Of a DNA stretch of 47,127 bases, positions 16,260 through 23,434 are shown piece by piece. Position 1 is the stretch's first letter, and every line of letters begins with the position of its first letter. This DNA is from Clostridiales bacterium. Lineage in GTDB: Bacteria; Bacillota; Clostridia; Christensenellales; Borkfalkiaceae. The DNA lies in NCBI GenBank assembly GCA_022508265.1, contig JAFLVP010000007.1:21061-68187 (forward strand). The letters are read 5' to 3'. The notes beneath the pieces were generated by a model. It did no database searches. It saw only the letters and a program-made list of their open reading frames with translations, and was not told where the DNA came from. The position numbers were made by a program, and so were the translations under genes.

Positions 16260-17108
16260 ATGAAGAAAGGAAAAAAATTACCTAAAAATATAATGTGCGT
16301 AGCTGTTTGCGCACTTATTATAGGAATTTTGACTTTAATCTGCGCTTCGGGACAGATTGCCTACGAGGTTGCGGAAACTTTCGAGTGCTGGCGACCCGAC
16401 TATGAAAAAGTAGATATAAGCCCAATCCTCGATAAAGAGCAGTTGACGGACGATGACTACGCGCTGTTGTACGCACAGACGGGGCTTACCAAATTGGGCA
16501 TAGACCGCGCACTTGAAAAGGGCTCGTCAGGCAAGAAACGTATTTTGTATATTCAGGACGACTATTTTAAAGAGCAAACTGTAAAGCACGACAAATTTTT
16601 GCCCTACATCTGCTTTTGCCATATCGACGGGCATATTAGCAATATTTATCTCGAGGACGGCGACGTAGTTGTCTCCGCCTCCACCCAGCTTATAGGTTGG
16701 CGCATGGGACACTCGGGACTCGTGACGAACGGCGCGGGCGAAAAAGTTTTGCAGGCCGCGGCAATTGGCACGGTTTCGGATATCGGCGATATAGACGACT
16801 TTACCGACGCGGTTGCCTTTATGGTTCTTTCCCCCAAGGTTGATAAGGAAATCAAACAACAGGTCGTCAAATACGCTAAAGAAAATCTTTTGGGAATATC
16901 CTACGACCCGTTCAGGGGGCTGTTCAGCTCGAAGAATAAAATAACCACCACCCAATGCGCCCACCTCGTGTGGTACGCCTACAATCAGTTCGGAATTGAC
17001 ATCGACGGCAACGGAGGCGGGCTCGTAACCCCGCAGGACTTTGCAAATTCCCCCAAAATGGAAGTTGTGCAGGTTTTCGGCTTTAAGCCCGACAAATTAT
17101 GGAAATAA
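16260..17108 (+). CDS. Exported, permuted papain-like (YiiX/YycO-type) hydrolase candidate
   Basis: A 282-residue protein with one N-terminal hydrophobic helix (about 10-32), probably a signal anchor, and an outside domain. 'LEDGDVVVSASTQLIGWRMGHSGLV' region (about 131-155) carries the His and 'TTQCAHLVWYAYNQFGIDIDG' region (about 233-252) carries the Cys; His before Cys is the order of circularly permuted NlpC/P60-like enzymes such as YiiX and YycO. These are amidases or peptidases acting on cell wall or lipids. Activity is inferred. There is no good Shine-Dalgarno before the ATG at 16260; an internal ATG at 16293 would remove the basic start of the helix and is less likely. Follows the dipeptidase gene without a terminator. 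Confidence 0.75.
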   Translation: MKKGKKLPKNIMCVAVCALIIGILTLICASGQIAYEVAETFECWRPDYEKVDISPILDKEQLTDDDYALLYAQTGLTKLGIDRALEKGSSGKKRILYIQDDYFKEQTVKHDKFLPYICFCHIDGHISNIYLEDGDVVVSASTQLIGWRMGHSGLVTNGAGEKVLQAAAIGTVSDIGDIDDFTDAVAFMVLSPKVDKEIKQQVVKYAKENLLGISYDPFRGLFSSKNKITTTQCAHLVWYAYNQFGIDIDGNGGGLVTPQDFANSPKMEVVQVFGFKPDKLWK

Positions 17109-17122
17109 AATAATAACCAAAC

Positions 17123-17148
17123 AAAAACACCCCTCACGGGGTGTTTTT
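17123..17148. terminator. Bidirectional terminator
   Basis: AAAAACACCCC/GGGGTGTTTTT stem (17123-17133 with 17138-17148), TCAC loop, further T residues; convergent genes end on both sides. Confidence 0.9.
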
Positions 17149-18612
17149 TTAATTAACGTTTTCAATATTTGCGGGTTGTTCTTGGGGTTGTACCTCTTCT
17201 TTGCTCTGCTTGCTTAAATCTTTGAAAAAGATTACAGTCAGCGCGACTGAGACAGCCATTGCGACGAAGTCGGCTATGGGTGCCGCCCATAATATGCCCT
17301 CTATACCGAAAAATATCGGCAGTACACATATCAGCGGAATAAACAGAACTATGTCTCTAATTAGCGACGCTATTATTGCAAACACGGGTTTGCCTGCCGC
17401 TTGAAAGAAGATAGAAGTCATCTTTATTGTGCAGGTAAAGGTTAAAAGCATCAGGAATATACGGAAAACTTTTACGCCGAATTTCCAATAATTTGCGGGA
17501 TTGACCTGCTCGGGGTCGGGCTGCCCGAATATAGCTACTACAGCCGACGGCGCGGCTTCGAATAAAATTGTAAATATAAGCCCCACGGCGACAGTACTTA
17601 AAAGAATGTTTAGGTACAACTTCTTGACTCGGTCTGTCTTTTTTGCGCCTACGTTATAGCCTATTATAGGTTGACAGCCCAAAACTATTCCAACAACTAT
17701 ATTTATAACTACCGTGAACACCTTGCTCTCGATTGCAATTATCGAAATAGGGATATTTTCGCCGTAGACGGACAGTGCGCCGTACTTTTTGAGCATTATA
17801 TTGCACACAAGCGAAATTATTACTATCGTCATTTGCGTAATGAACGACGAAAGCCCGAGTTTTACGGGATGAGAAAATTCCTTGAAATCGGGAATAAAGC
17901 TCTTTAAATACAGCTTGAAGGTTTTTGTCTTTAAAATAAAGTACAAAAGACTTATGATAAACGAAACGCTCTGTCCTATAACGGTAGCCCACGCCGCGCC
18001 CGCCATACCCCAGTGGCACGCATAGATAAACACGGGGTCGAGAATTATATTCACGATTGCGCCCGAAAGCATTGAAGCCATAGACCAGCCGGGCGCACCG
18101 TCCGCGCGGACGACGGCGTTCATCATATTCATTGCCATAAATACGGGGAAAAAGCCGAGTATAATGTTGAAATATGTAATGGCATAGTCGATACTGCCGG
18201 GGATAAATTCGCCGTTTATAACACCGTCCGTAGTCGCGCCGAAAGTAAGTAGAAGTTGCCTTTGCAGGGGATAAAACACCGCCATTAAAATAAGACTTAC
18301 AACGACCGTAAAAAGTATGCCCGTGCCTATTGCCTTGTGCGCATTCTGCGAATTGTTACGACCTTGACTTATGTTGAGATACGCCGCACAGCCGTCGCCT
18401 ATCCACCAGGCAAAAGCCTGCGCTATAATGAAAATGGGGAACACCACTCCCGTTGCCGCGTTGCCCAACACGCTCAGTTCGCTGTTGCCGACGAAAATCT
18501 GGTCGACTATGTTGTACAGCGCGCTCACAAGCAGTGACAAAATACAGGGGATACAGAATTTAATCATAAGCTTCGATATCTTTTCCGTACCCAAAAACTG
18601 CGAATTTTCCAT
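17149..18612 (-). CDS. MATE-family efflux pump (first copy)
   Basis: A 487-residue membrane protein with about 12 helices and the two-fold MATE repeat. Landmarks: 'LGTEKISKLMIKFCIPCILSLL' at the start, 'LYNIVDQIFVG' and 'GNAATGVVFPIF' in the first half, 'GCQPIIGYNVGAKKTDRVKK' in the second. MATE proteins expel drugs or metabolites using Na+ or H+ gradients. The ATG at 18612 is set by CGGAGG 7 nt upstream; a longer in-frame reading from a TTG at 18729 runs through a terminator hairpin and is probably not part of the protein. The leader (18613-18731) holds an intrinsic terminator and a helix that would hide the ribosome-binding site, suggesting induced expression. Confidence 0.92.
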   Translation of the reverse strand: MENSQFLGTEKISKLMIKFCIPCILSLLVSALYNIVDQIFVGNSELSVLGNAATGVVFPIFIIAQAFAWWIGDGCAAYLNISQGRNNSQNAHKAIGTGILFTVVVSLILMAVFYPLQRQLLLTFGATTDGVINGEFIPGSIDYAITYFNIILGFFPVFMAMNMMNAVVRADGAPGWSMASMLSGAIVNIILDPVFIYACHWGMAGAAWATVIGQSVSFIISLLYFILKTKTFKLYLKSFIPDFKEFSHPVKLGLSSFITQMTIVIISLVCNIMLKKYGALSVYGENIPISIIAIESKVFTVVINIVVGIVLGCQPIIGYNVGAKKTDRVKKLYLNILLSTVAVGLIFTILFEAAPSAVVAIFGQPDPEQVNPANYWKFGVKVFRIFLMLLTFTCTIKMTSIFFQAAGKPVFAIIASLIRDIVLFIPLICVLPIFFGIEGILWAAPIADFVAMAVSVALTVIFFKDLSKQSKEEVQPQEQPANIENVN

Positions 18613-18619
18613 AAAAAGC

Positions 18620-18647
18620 CTCCGAAAAGTTATCGTCTTTGTCGGAG
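18620..18647 (-). promoter_or_regulatory. Helix that would sequester the MATE ribosome-binding site
   Basis: In RNA CUCCGA (18642-18647) pairs with UCGGAG (18620-18625), which contains most of the Shine-Dalgarno GGAGG (18619-18623) of the MATE gene. A second CUCCG nearby (around 18669-18673) could compete for the same pairing. Confidence 0.45.
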
Positions 18648-18684
18648 TAAAGAACGTCTGAAACCTGCGGAGAGCGCAAAAAAA

Positions 18685-18717
18685 GAGGGCGTAGAATTGT
18701 TGAAATTCTACGCCCTC
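18685..18717 (-). terminator. Intrinsic terminator/attenuator in the MATE leader
   Basis: 14-bp GC-rich stem (18704-18717 with 18685-18698 on the minus strand), 5-nt loop, then seven U residues. It lies between the promoter (18738-18766) and the MATE start codon at 18612, so most transcripts should stop here unless the stem is prevented from forming. Confidence 0.8.
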
Positions 18718-18737
18718 CAAGCTGCTCAACGCATTAA

Positions 18738-18766
18738 ATTTTATAATTTTTTTGAAAATTTGTCAA
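18738..18766 (-). promoter_or_regulatory. Promoter of the MATE gene
   Basis: TTGACA (18761-18766), 17 bp, TAAAAT (18738-18743) on the minus strand, upstream of the attenuator. Confidence 0.7.
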
Positions 18767-18793
18767 ACAAATTTTTCCGAAATTTCTTAAAAA

Positions 18794-19384
18794 TCAGCCG
18801 ATAAATTCACGGACGCGCAAGGGAATTCCCACGCTTTTCGCTATTTCCCGGCAACGCGCAACCGCTTCCTCTCCTATGCAGTCCACCACGGAAAACCAGC
18901 AGTTTACGCCCGCCGTTTTGCAGGCTTTTGCAAACTCAATCATACCCTCAAACGCGCCGCCGATATTCGGACGGCATACGCCGTCATAACTTGCTTTGTC
19001 GGGGGCGTTCAAAGAGATATTTACACCGTCAAGCTTGCCCAAAAGCTCGGGGGCAATATTTCTGTTATTTATTATATTGCCGTGTCCGTTTGTGTTGAGG
19101 CGTGTTTTACCTCCGCGCGAGTGCACGAAATCACAGATTTTTAAAATAGCGTCAAGGCGGTAAGTGGGCTCGCCGTAGCCGCAGAAAACAATCTCTCCGT
19201 ATGCGCAAGGGTTACCTATTTCGGCTATAATCTGCTCGGCGGTCGGCTCCCCCTCTTTGAGCCAGAGAGAATAGCCCTCGTACTCCGCGCTCTGGTCGCG
19301 CACACAGAAAGTACATCTGTTAGAGCAACGGTTTGTGAGGTTGATATATAAATTTTTATCTATTTTATATATATGTGTGTCCAT
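18794..19384 (-). CDS. Small radical SAM protein, TatD-associated type
   Basis: A 196-residue radical SAM enzyme with the cluster-binding C-x3-C-x2-C motif at Cys20, Cys24 and Cys27 ('NRCSNRCTFC'), a GGE-like 'CGYGEPTYRLD' and 'RLNTNGHGN' as the following beta strands. It resembles the short radical SAM proteins often found with TatD-like DNases in Firmicutes; no tatD gene is adjacent here. The substrate is unknown. It lacks a C-terminal SPASM or twitch domain, so it is close to the minimal partial TIM barrel. It ends 61 bp upstream of the MATE promoter's -10 side; MATE has its own promoter. Confidence 0.82.
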   Translation of the reverse strand: MDTHIYKIDKNLYINLTNRCSNRCTFCVRDQSAEYEGYSLWLKEGEPTAEQIIAEIGNPCAYGEIVFCGYGEPTYRLDAILKICDFVHSRGGKTRLNTNGHGNIINNRNIAPELLGKLDGVNISLNAPDKASYDGVCRPNIGGAFEGMIEFAKACKTAGVNCWFSVVDCIGEEAVARCREIAKSVGIPLRVREFIG

Positions 19385-19538
19385 AAATATGCGTCCGCTT
19401 TCTTTTATTGCAAAATTTATCTCTGCATTTATTTTAACACATATGCTTGAAAATTAAAAGGAATTGTCATAATCTTTTATGTAATTTGCAAAATATACAG
19501 AATATTATCAATACTTCACAACAATAATAGAAAATTTG

Positions 19539-19567
19539 TTGCTGAATCTCTTATTAAATGCTATAAT
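19539..19567 (+). promoter_or_regulatory. Promoter of the AT-rich lipoprotein gene
   Basis: TTGCTG (19539-19544), 17 bp, TATAAT (19562-19567); start codon at 19612. The rest of the 227-bp gap before it is plain AT-rich sequence. Confidence 0.65.
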
Positions 19568-19611
19568 AATTTTATAATTTTCTGCATCATATTAATCGGG
19601 AGTAAAAATCA

Positions 19612-20466
19612 GTGAAAAGGGTTATTTGTACAATCTTGTTTTTGGCGGTTTGCGCTTTCAGTATCATAACATGTGTCTCCTGCTCTGACGCCTCTGGAAT
19701 TTCTATAAGATATTTAGATGAAAAGTTGTACGCAAGATATAGTTCAGGTGTGCCGGGTATGAGTTACAGCAGTAGTTATATGCCTGTTGATGGAGCTATT
19801 TCATTTGAAGAATATGAAAAAGAATCTGATATTTGCATTTCAAGGTCAAATATATATGTAAGATTTATGTTAACTTTTAATGATACACCTCAAAGATATA
19901 AAGCAATTGATGTTTATCAATTGAATTATTTAACAGTCGACTCCACAGAAAAATATATGAGTTTTAGGGAGGGTAAACATAGTAATGAAATAGAAATTCT
20001 TATTTATTTACAACATATGACTTATCCTGAAACCAACCATAAAGTAAAATCTTTAACTTATACAATTTTTGATTCTGTCACAGGAGAAAACGTACAAAAA
20101 ACTTTTGATTTAAACTATAGTTTTAATACTAAACCTATTCATAACTTCTTTAATAGATTTGATAATGATAGTAAATTCAATACGGTTGCTATTGAAACAT
20201 CAATAAGTAAATTTGAATTTTTGATAGAATCTAATATTGAATATGATAAAATATTATATCAAGTTGATAAGCGAGGGAGATTAGGGTATGCGGCAAAATA
20301 TATTTCGATAGTCAATGAAGACACAATGGATAAGTCAGAATCTTATATATATGAATCAAACGTAAATGAATATTACTGGTATGTAGTTGTTACTATAGTC
20401 GGGTATCAGAAAGATAATGTTAATTATTACACATATCCTATGAGTTTTTCAATGATGATCTTCTAA
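19612..20466 (+). CDS. AT-rich orphan exported protein, possible lipoprotein
   Basis: A 284-residue protein from a GTG start with GGGAG about 10 nt upstream. The first 25 residues are a signal peptide ('KRVICTILFLAVCAFSII', then 'TCVSC'); the Cys at about 24 could be lipid-modified although the lipobox is weak. The mature part is rich in Tyr, Ser, Asp and Asn and looks like beta structure; I recognise no family. Base composition is clearly more AT-rich than the flanking genes, with many AAT, TAT and ATA codons, which suggests recent acquisition or a fast-evolving gene. It has its own promoter and a long terminator, so it is a self-contained unit. Confidence 0.75.
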   Translation: MKRVICTILFLAVCAFSIITCVSCSDASGISIRYLDEKLYARYSSGVPGMSYSSSYMPVDGAISFEEYEKESDICISRSNIYVRFMLTFNDTPQRYKAIDVYQLNYLTVDSTEKYMSFREGKHSNEIEILIYLQHMTYPETNHKVKSLTYTIFDSVTGENVQKTFDLNYSFNTKPIHNFFNRFDNDSKFNTVAIETSISKFEFLIESNIEYDKILYQVDKRGRLGYAAKYISIVNEDTMDKSESYIYESNVNEYYWYVVVTIVGYQKDNVNYYTYPMSFSMMIF

Positions 20467-20508
20467 TTGTGTGCATTATAATGGGTTAAAAGGATACGCA
20501 ATTATTCT

Positions 20509-20551
20509 AATAAAGATGAGGTAAAGCGTTTTGCTTTACCTCATCTTTATT
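20509..20551. terminator. Bidirectional terminator
   Basis: 19-bp stem (20509-20527 with 20533-20551), 5-nt loop, followed by a T-rich run; serves the lipoprotein gene and rubrerythrin. Confidence 0.9.
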
Positions 20552-20564
20552 TTTTATTAAATTA

Positions 20565-21101
20565 CTAATAATTTTCGGCGTGAACTTCAAAGTAGCTTTG
20601 GGGATGAGCGCAGGTGGGGCAAATTTCGGGAGCCTTGGTGCCTACTACGATATGTCCGCAGTTGCGGCACTCCCAAACCTTGACTTCGCTCTTTTCGAAT
20701 ACTGCCGCCGTTTCAACGTTTTTAAGTAATGCGCGGTATCTCTCCTCGTGATGCTTTTCGATTGCGCCGACAAGACGGAATTTAGCCGCAAGCTCTGCAA
20801 AGCCCTCTTTTTCTGCGGTCTTTGCGAATTCCTCGTACATATCCGTCCACTCGTAGTTTTCGCCGTCTGCCGCAGCCGCAAGATTGTGCGCGGTGTCGCC
20901 AATTCCCTGCAACTCTTTAAGCCAAAGTTTTGCGTGTTCTTTCTCGTTTTCTGCTGTCTTTAAAAATAACGCCGAAATCTGCTCGTAGCCCTCTTTTTTA
21001 GCAACCGAAGCAAAGTATGTATACTTGTTTCTTGCCTGCGACTCGCCTGCAAAAGCTGCCTCTAAGTTCTTTTCGGTCTGTGTGCCTTTGTATTTGTTCA
21101 T
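20565..21101 (-). CDS. rbr: Rubrerythrin
   Basis: A 178-residue non-haem iron peroxidase that protects anaerobes from hydrogen peroxide. The N-terminal four-helix domain supplies the di-iron ligands as ExxH-type motifs: '[12 protein letters not shown]', '[12 protein letters not shown]' and '[12 protein letters not shown]'. The C-terminal rubredoxin-like domain has two Cys pairs, 'CRNCG' and 'CPTC', for one iron. Length and order match classical rubrerythrin. A consensus promoter is 33 bp upstream and a good Shine-Dalgarno (AAAGGAG) precedes the ATG. Confidence 0.97.
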   Translation of the reverse strand: MNKYKGTQTEKNLEAAFAGESQARNKYTYFASVAKKEGYEQISALFLKTAENEKEHAKLWLKELQGIGDTAHNLAAAADGENYEWTDMYEEFAKTAEKEGFAELAAKFRLVGAIEKHHEERYRALLKNVETAAVFEKSEVKVWECRNCGHIVVGTKAPEICPTCAHPQSYFEVHAENY

Positions 21102-21133
21102 AATTAACTCCTTTGATTAAAATTTTTTGTTTC

Positions 21134-21162
21134 ATTATATATAATTTAACCAAACTTGTCAA
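21134..21162 (-). promoter_or_regulatory. Promoter of rubrerythrin
   Basis: Perfect TTGACA (21157-21162) and TATAAT (21134-21139) on the minus strand, 17 bp spacer. Confidence 0.85.
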
Positions 21163-21165
21163 CGC

Positions 21166-21199
21166 AAGAGCGTAATTCAAATGCAGAATTACGCTTTTT
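21166..21199. terminator. Hairpin upstream of rubrerythrin
   Basis: AGCGTAATTC/GAATTACGCT stem (21169-21178 with 21186-21195); a T5 run follows on the plus strand, fewer U residues on the minus. It closes the tRNA-Arg/repeat region. Confidence 0.5.
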
Positions 21200-21234
21200 A
21201 ATAATATACAGCAACAAATAAATGGTCTTGCCTA

Positions 21235-21322
21235 TTCCGCAAGCGGAGCTCGGCAAAGCGTCGGGCAAAGCCCTCGCGCGCACTGTAGGAGTTCTCACGC
21301 TTACAAGATAGTAAAAACACCG
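21235..21322. repeat. GC-rich palindromic element, copy 1
   Basis: An 88-bp unit nearly identical to 21339-21427 (one indel and a few substitutions). It contains short palindromes (CCGCAAGCGG, GGGCAAAGCCC, GCGCGC). Open frames across it in several phases are side effects of the repeat. It lies downstream of tRNA-Arg on the minus strand. Confidence 0.85.
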
Positions 21323-21331
21323 TAAGAGGTT
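21318..21331 (-). pseudogene. Fragment of the tRNA-Arg 3' end
   Basis: 14 bp identical to 21461-21474, the T-stem and acceptor 3' strand of the intact tRNA-Arg. It lies between the two copies of the GC-rich element, as expected for the remains of a lost tandem tRNA copy. Confidence 0.55.
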
Positions 21332-21338
21332 TTGCCGT

Positions 21339-21427
21339 TTCCGCAAGCGGAGCCTCGGCAAGGCGTCGGGCAAAGCCCTCGCGCGCACTGTAGGAGTTCT
21401 CACGCTTACGAGATAGTAAAAACACCG
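21339..21427. repeat. GC-rich palindromic element, copy 2
   Basis: 89-bp second copy of the element at 21235-21322; its end overlaps the tRNA-Arg terminator stem. Confidence 0.85.
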
Positions 21428-21451
21428 AGCAAGGCAACAGCCTTACTCGGT
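21424..21451 (-). terminator. Terminator of tRNA-Arg
   Basis: 12-bp stem (21440-21451 with 21424-21435 on the minus strand, one G-U pair) with a tetraloop, followed by five U residues, starting 4 nt after the tRNA CCA. Confidence 0.85.
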
Positions 21452-21455
21452 ATTT

Positions 21456-21532
<77 letters not shown>

Positions 21533-21563
21533 ATAATATTAAGTTTTTTGATTTTATACGGCA

Positions 21564-21621
21564 TAGCCTTCATTACCGTATCACTAAAGACCGAAGCTCT
21601 ATCCGGTTGAGCTAACAGTGC
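21564..21621 (-). pseudogene. tRNA-Arg pseudogene upstream of the intact gene
   Basis: Minus-strand sequence starts GCACTGTTAGCTCAAC and follows the intact tRNA through acceptor 5' strand, D-arm and anticodon 5' stem, then has an 8-nt insertion in the anticodon loop, keeps ACGG and the variable-region GAAGGCTA, and then loses the T-arm and acceptor 3' strand. The anticodon stem can no longer pair. A further scrap of the 5' end (GCACTGTT) lies at 21630-21637. Confidence 0.8.
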
Positions 21622-21658
21622 ATATGTTTTAACAGTGCGTATTTAAATTTGCTTAATT

Positions 21659-21687
21659 ATTTTACTAAATATAAGCGTAGTTGTCAA
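21659..21687 (-). promoter_or_regulatory. Promoter of the tRNA-Arg unit
   Basis: TTGACA (21682-21687), 17 bp, TAAAAT (21659-21664) on the minus strand, upstream of the pseudogene and the intact tRNA. Confidence 0.75.
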
Positions 21688-21733
21688 ACTGTTTTTAAAA
21701 AATTAAAAAATTTTGTTTTATATTTTTTAACTT

Positions 21734-21764
21734 AAAACCGCGCAGGTACCGACTGCGCGGTTTT
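21734..21764 (-). terminator. Terminator after galE
   Basis: AAAACCGCGCAG/CTGCGCGGTTTT stem (21734-21745 with 21753-21764), U run on the minus strand; end of the V-ATPase-galE transcription unit. Confidence 0.85.
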
Positions 21765-21782
21765 ATAAACCAAACTGTAAAT

Positions 21783-22796
21783 TTATCCGTTGTAGCCGCG
21801 TGGGTTCTTTTGCTGCCAGTTCCAAAGAGATTGACACATTTCGTCTATGCCGAGCTCGGCTTTCCAACCAAGCTCTTTAAACGCCTTGTCCGCGTCCGCA
21901 TAGCAAGCGGCGATATCGCCCGCACGGCGGGGTTTGATAGAATACGGCAGTTTACGTCCGCAAGCCTTTTCGAACGCGTGAATAACTTGGAGCACGCTAT
22001 ACCCCACTCCCGTTCCGAGATTGTAGGTATAAACTCCGCTCTTTGTAAGCTTTTCAATAGCGGCAACATGTCCTTTGGCGAGGTCAACTACGTGAATGTA
22101 GTCCCTGACTCCCGTTCCGTCTTTCGTGGGATAGTCGTTGCCGAACACGCCTATCTCTTTGAGTTCGCCTATCGCAACCTTTGCGATATAGGGCGTTAAA
22201 TTGTTGGGGATGCCCTTGGGGTCCTCGCCTATAAGTCCGCTTTCGTGCGCACCGACTGGGTTGAAATATCTCAAAAGCGCAACCGTCCACTCGCTGTCGG
22301 CGGCATAGATATCCTTTAAAATAATTTCCTGAAAGTACTTGGAAGTGCCGTAGGGGTTTGTCGTGCCGCCTACTGCGCAGTTTTCGTCAAGGGGCAGTTT
22401 TTCGGGCGTGCCGTAGACGGTTGCCGACGACGAGAACACGATTTTTTTACAGCCGAACTCCCTCATCGCGCTGACGAGCGCGAGTGTGCCGTAAATATTG
22501 TTATTATAGTATTCGACGGGCTTTTCACAGCTTTCGCCGACGGCTTTAAGCCCAGCGAAATGAATTACCCAATCTATTTTATGCTCTTTGAAAATTTTTG
22601 AAAGAATTGCGCTGTCGCGGACGTCGCCCTCATACAGGCTTACCTTTTTGCCCGTAATTTTTTCAACGCGCTTTACGCTTTCGTGCGAGGAATTGGAGAA
22701 GTTGTCCAACACAACGGTTTCGTATCCGCGCTCCAAAAGCTCCACGCAGGTGTGCGAACCTATATAGCCCGCTCCGCCCGTTACGAGAATTTTCAT
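21783..22796 (-). CDS. galE: UDP-glucose 4-epimerase
   Basis: A 337-residue NAD-dependent short-chain dehydrogenase-type epimerase interconverting UDP-glucose and UDP-galactose (or the GlcNAc forms). 'VTGGAGYIGSHT' (5-16) is the NAD-binding glycine motif, 'HFAGLKAVGES' follows, and the catalytic Ser-x24-Tyr-x3-Lys set is in 'FSSSATVYG' and 'NPYGTSKYFQE'. Family length is normal. The gene begins 16 bp after the V-ATPase D subunit gene on the same strand with no terminator or clear promoter between, so it is probably cotranscribed with the ATPase, an unexpected pairing. It would supply galactose-type precursors for surface polymers. Confidence 0.96.
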   Translation of the reverse strand: MKILVTGGAGYIGSHTCVELLERGYETVVLDNFSNSSHESVKRVEKITGKKVSLYEGDVRDSAILSKIFKEHKIDWVIHFAGLKAVGESCEKPVEYYNNNIYGTLALVSAMREFGCKKIVFSSSATVYGTPEKLPLDENCAVGGTTNPYGTSKYFQEIILKDIYAADSEWTVALLRYFNPVGAHESGLIGEDPKGIPNNLTPYIAKVAIGELKEIGVFGNDYPTKDGTGVRDYIHVVDLAKGHVAAIEKLTKSGVYTYNLGTGVGYSVLQVIHAFEKACGRKLPYSIKPRRAGDIAACYADADKAFKELGWKAELGIDEMCQSLWNWQQKNPRGYNG

Positions 22797-22812
22797 AGTT
22801 TACTCCTCGCAA

Positions 22813-23433
22813 TTATTGCTTGTTTTTTACCTTCATAAGGCGCACTACTGCCGCGCGTTCGTTTTCGTCCAATTTGCTCTTGATATATTTTATAGTTTCA
22901 TGAAGCTGCGGAATCATAATATATTCAAGTGCGTTTACTCTTCGTTTGTTTCTCTCTATTTCTTCAGCCAAAAGACGCACCGTCTTTTCGACCTCGGCAA
23001 GTTTAACCATTTTGGGAAGTAGCTGCGACGCCTTCGTCACGGAATAGTCCGCCTCGCTCGTGATTTCGGAATATGCGTAGGGAAGTCCGTCCGAGCGTTT
23101 TTGACTTCTTAAATCCATAGACGGAACCTCTACGCCCATGACAGACCCGACTTTGCAATCTACGGTAACGGACACTGACGGCATAGCAAAAGCCGCCTCC
23201 GCGCTGTATGCGGGCGTTACCGAGCGGGCGATTGAAAATTGGCGCAGGGTCTCCGACAGTTCTTTTTCAACCTCGTCGCGGAGGCGCTTGTTTTCCTTAA
23301 TGATTATGGAAAACTGCCTTATCATCTCGTCCGACTTATCTTTAAGGAGTTTATGCCCGCGCGTTGCAGTAGATAGCCTTACTTTGAGCTTTTTCAGCTC
23401 CATACGCGTGGGATTTACGTTAAGTCTTGCCAT
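22813..23433 (-). CDS. ntpD: V-type ATP synthase subunit D
   Basis: A 206-residue central-shaft subunit of the V1 sector, mostly two long antiparallel coiled-coil helices. 'NVNPTRMELKKLKVRLSTATRGHKLLKDK' region at the N-terminus and 'RRVNALEYIMIPQLHETIKYI' region near the C-terminus are the family signature. It turns inside the A3B3 ring and passes torque to the K ring. One base separates it from ntpB, so translation is probably coupled. Last ATPase gene of the operon. Confidence 0.96.
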   Translation of the reverse strand: MARLNVNPTRMELKKLKVRLSTATRGHKLLKDKSDEMIRQFSIIIKENKRLRDEVEKELSETLRQFSIARSVTPAYSAEAAFAMPSVSVTVDCKVGSVMGVEVPSMDLRSQKRSDGLPYAYSEITSEADYSVTKASQLLPKMVKLAEVEKTVRLLAEEIERNKRRVNALEYIMIPQLHETIKYIKSKLDENERAAVVRLMKVKNKQ

Positions 23434-23434
23434 T

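Noticed and set aside
21146-21437. Overlapping open frames encoding repeated Arg/Ala-rich peptides
   Set aside because: They arise from the duplicated GC-rich element and the tRNA-Arg terminator, are open in several phases at once, and have no ribosome-binding site.
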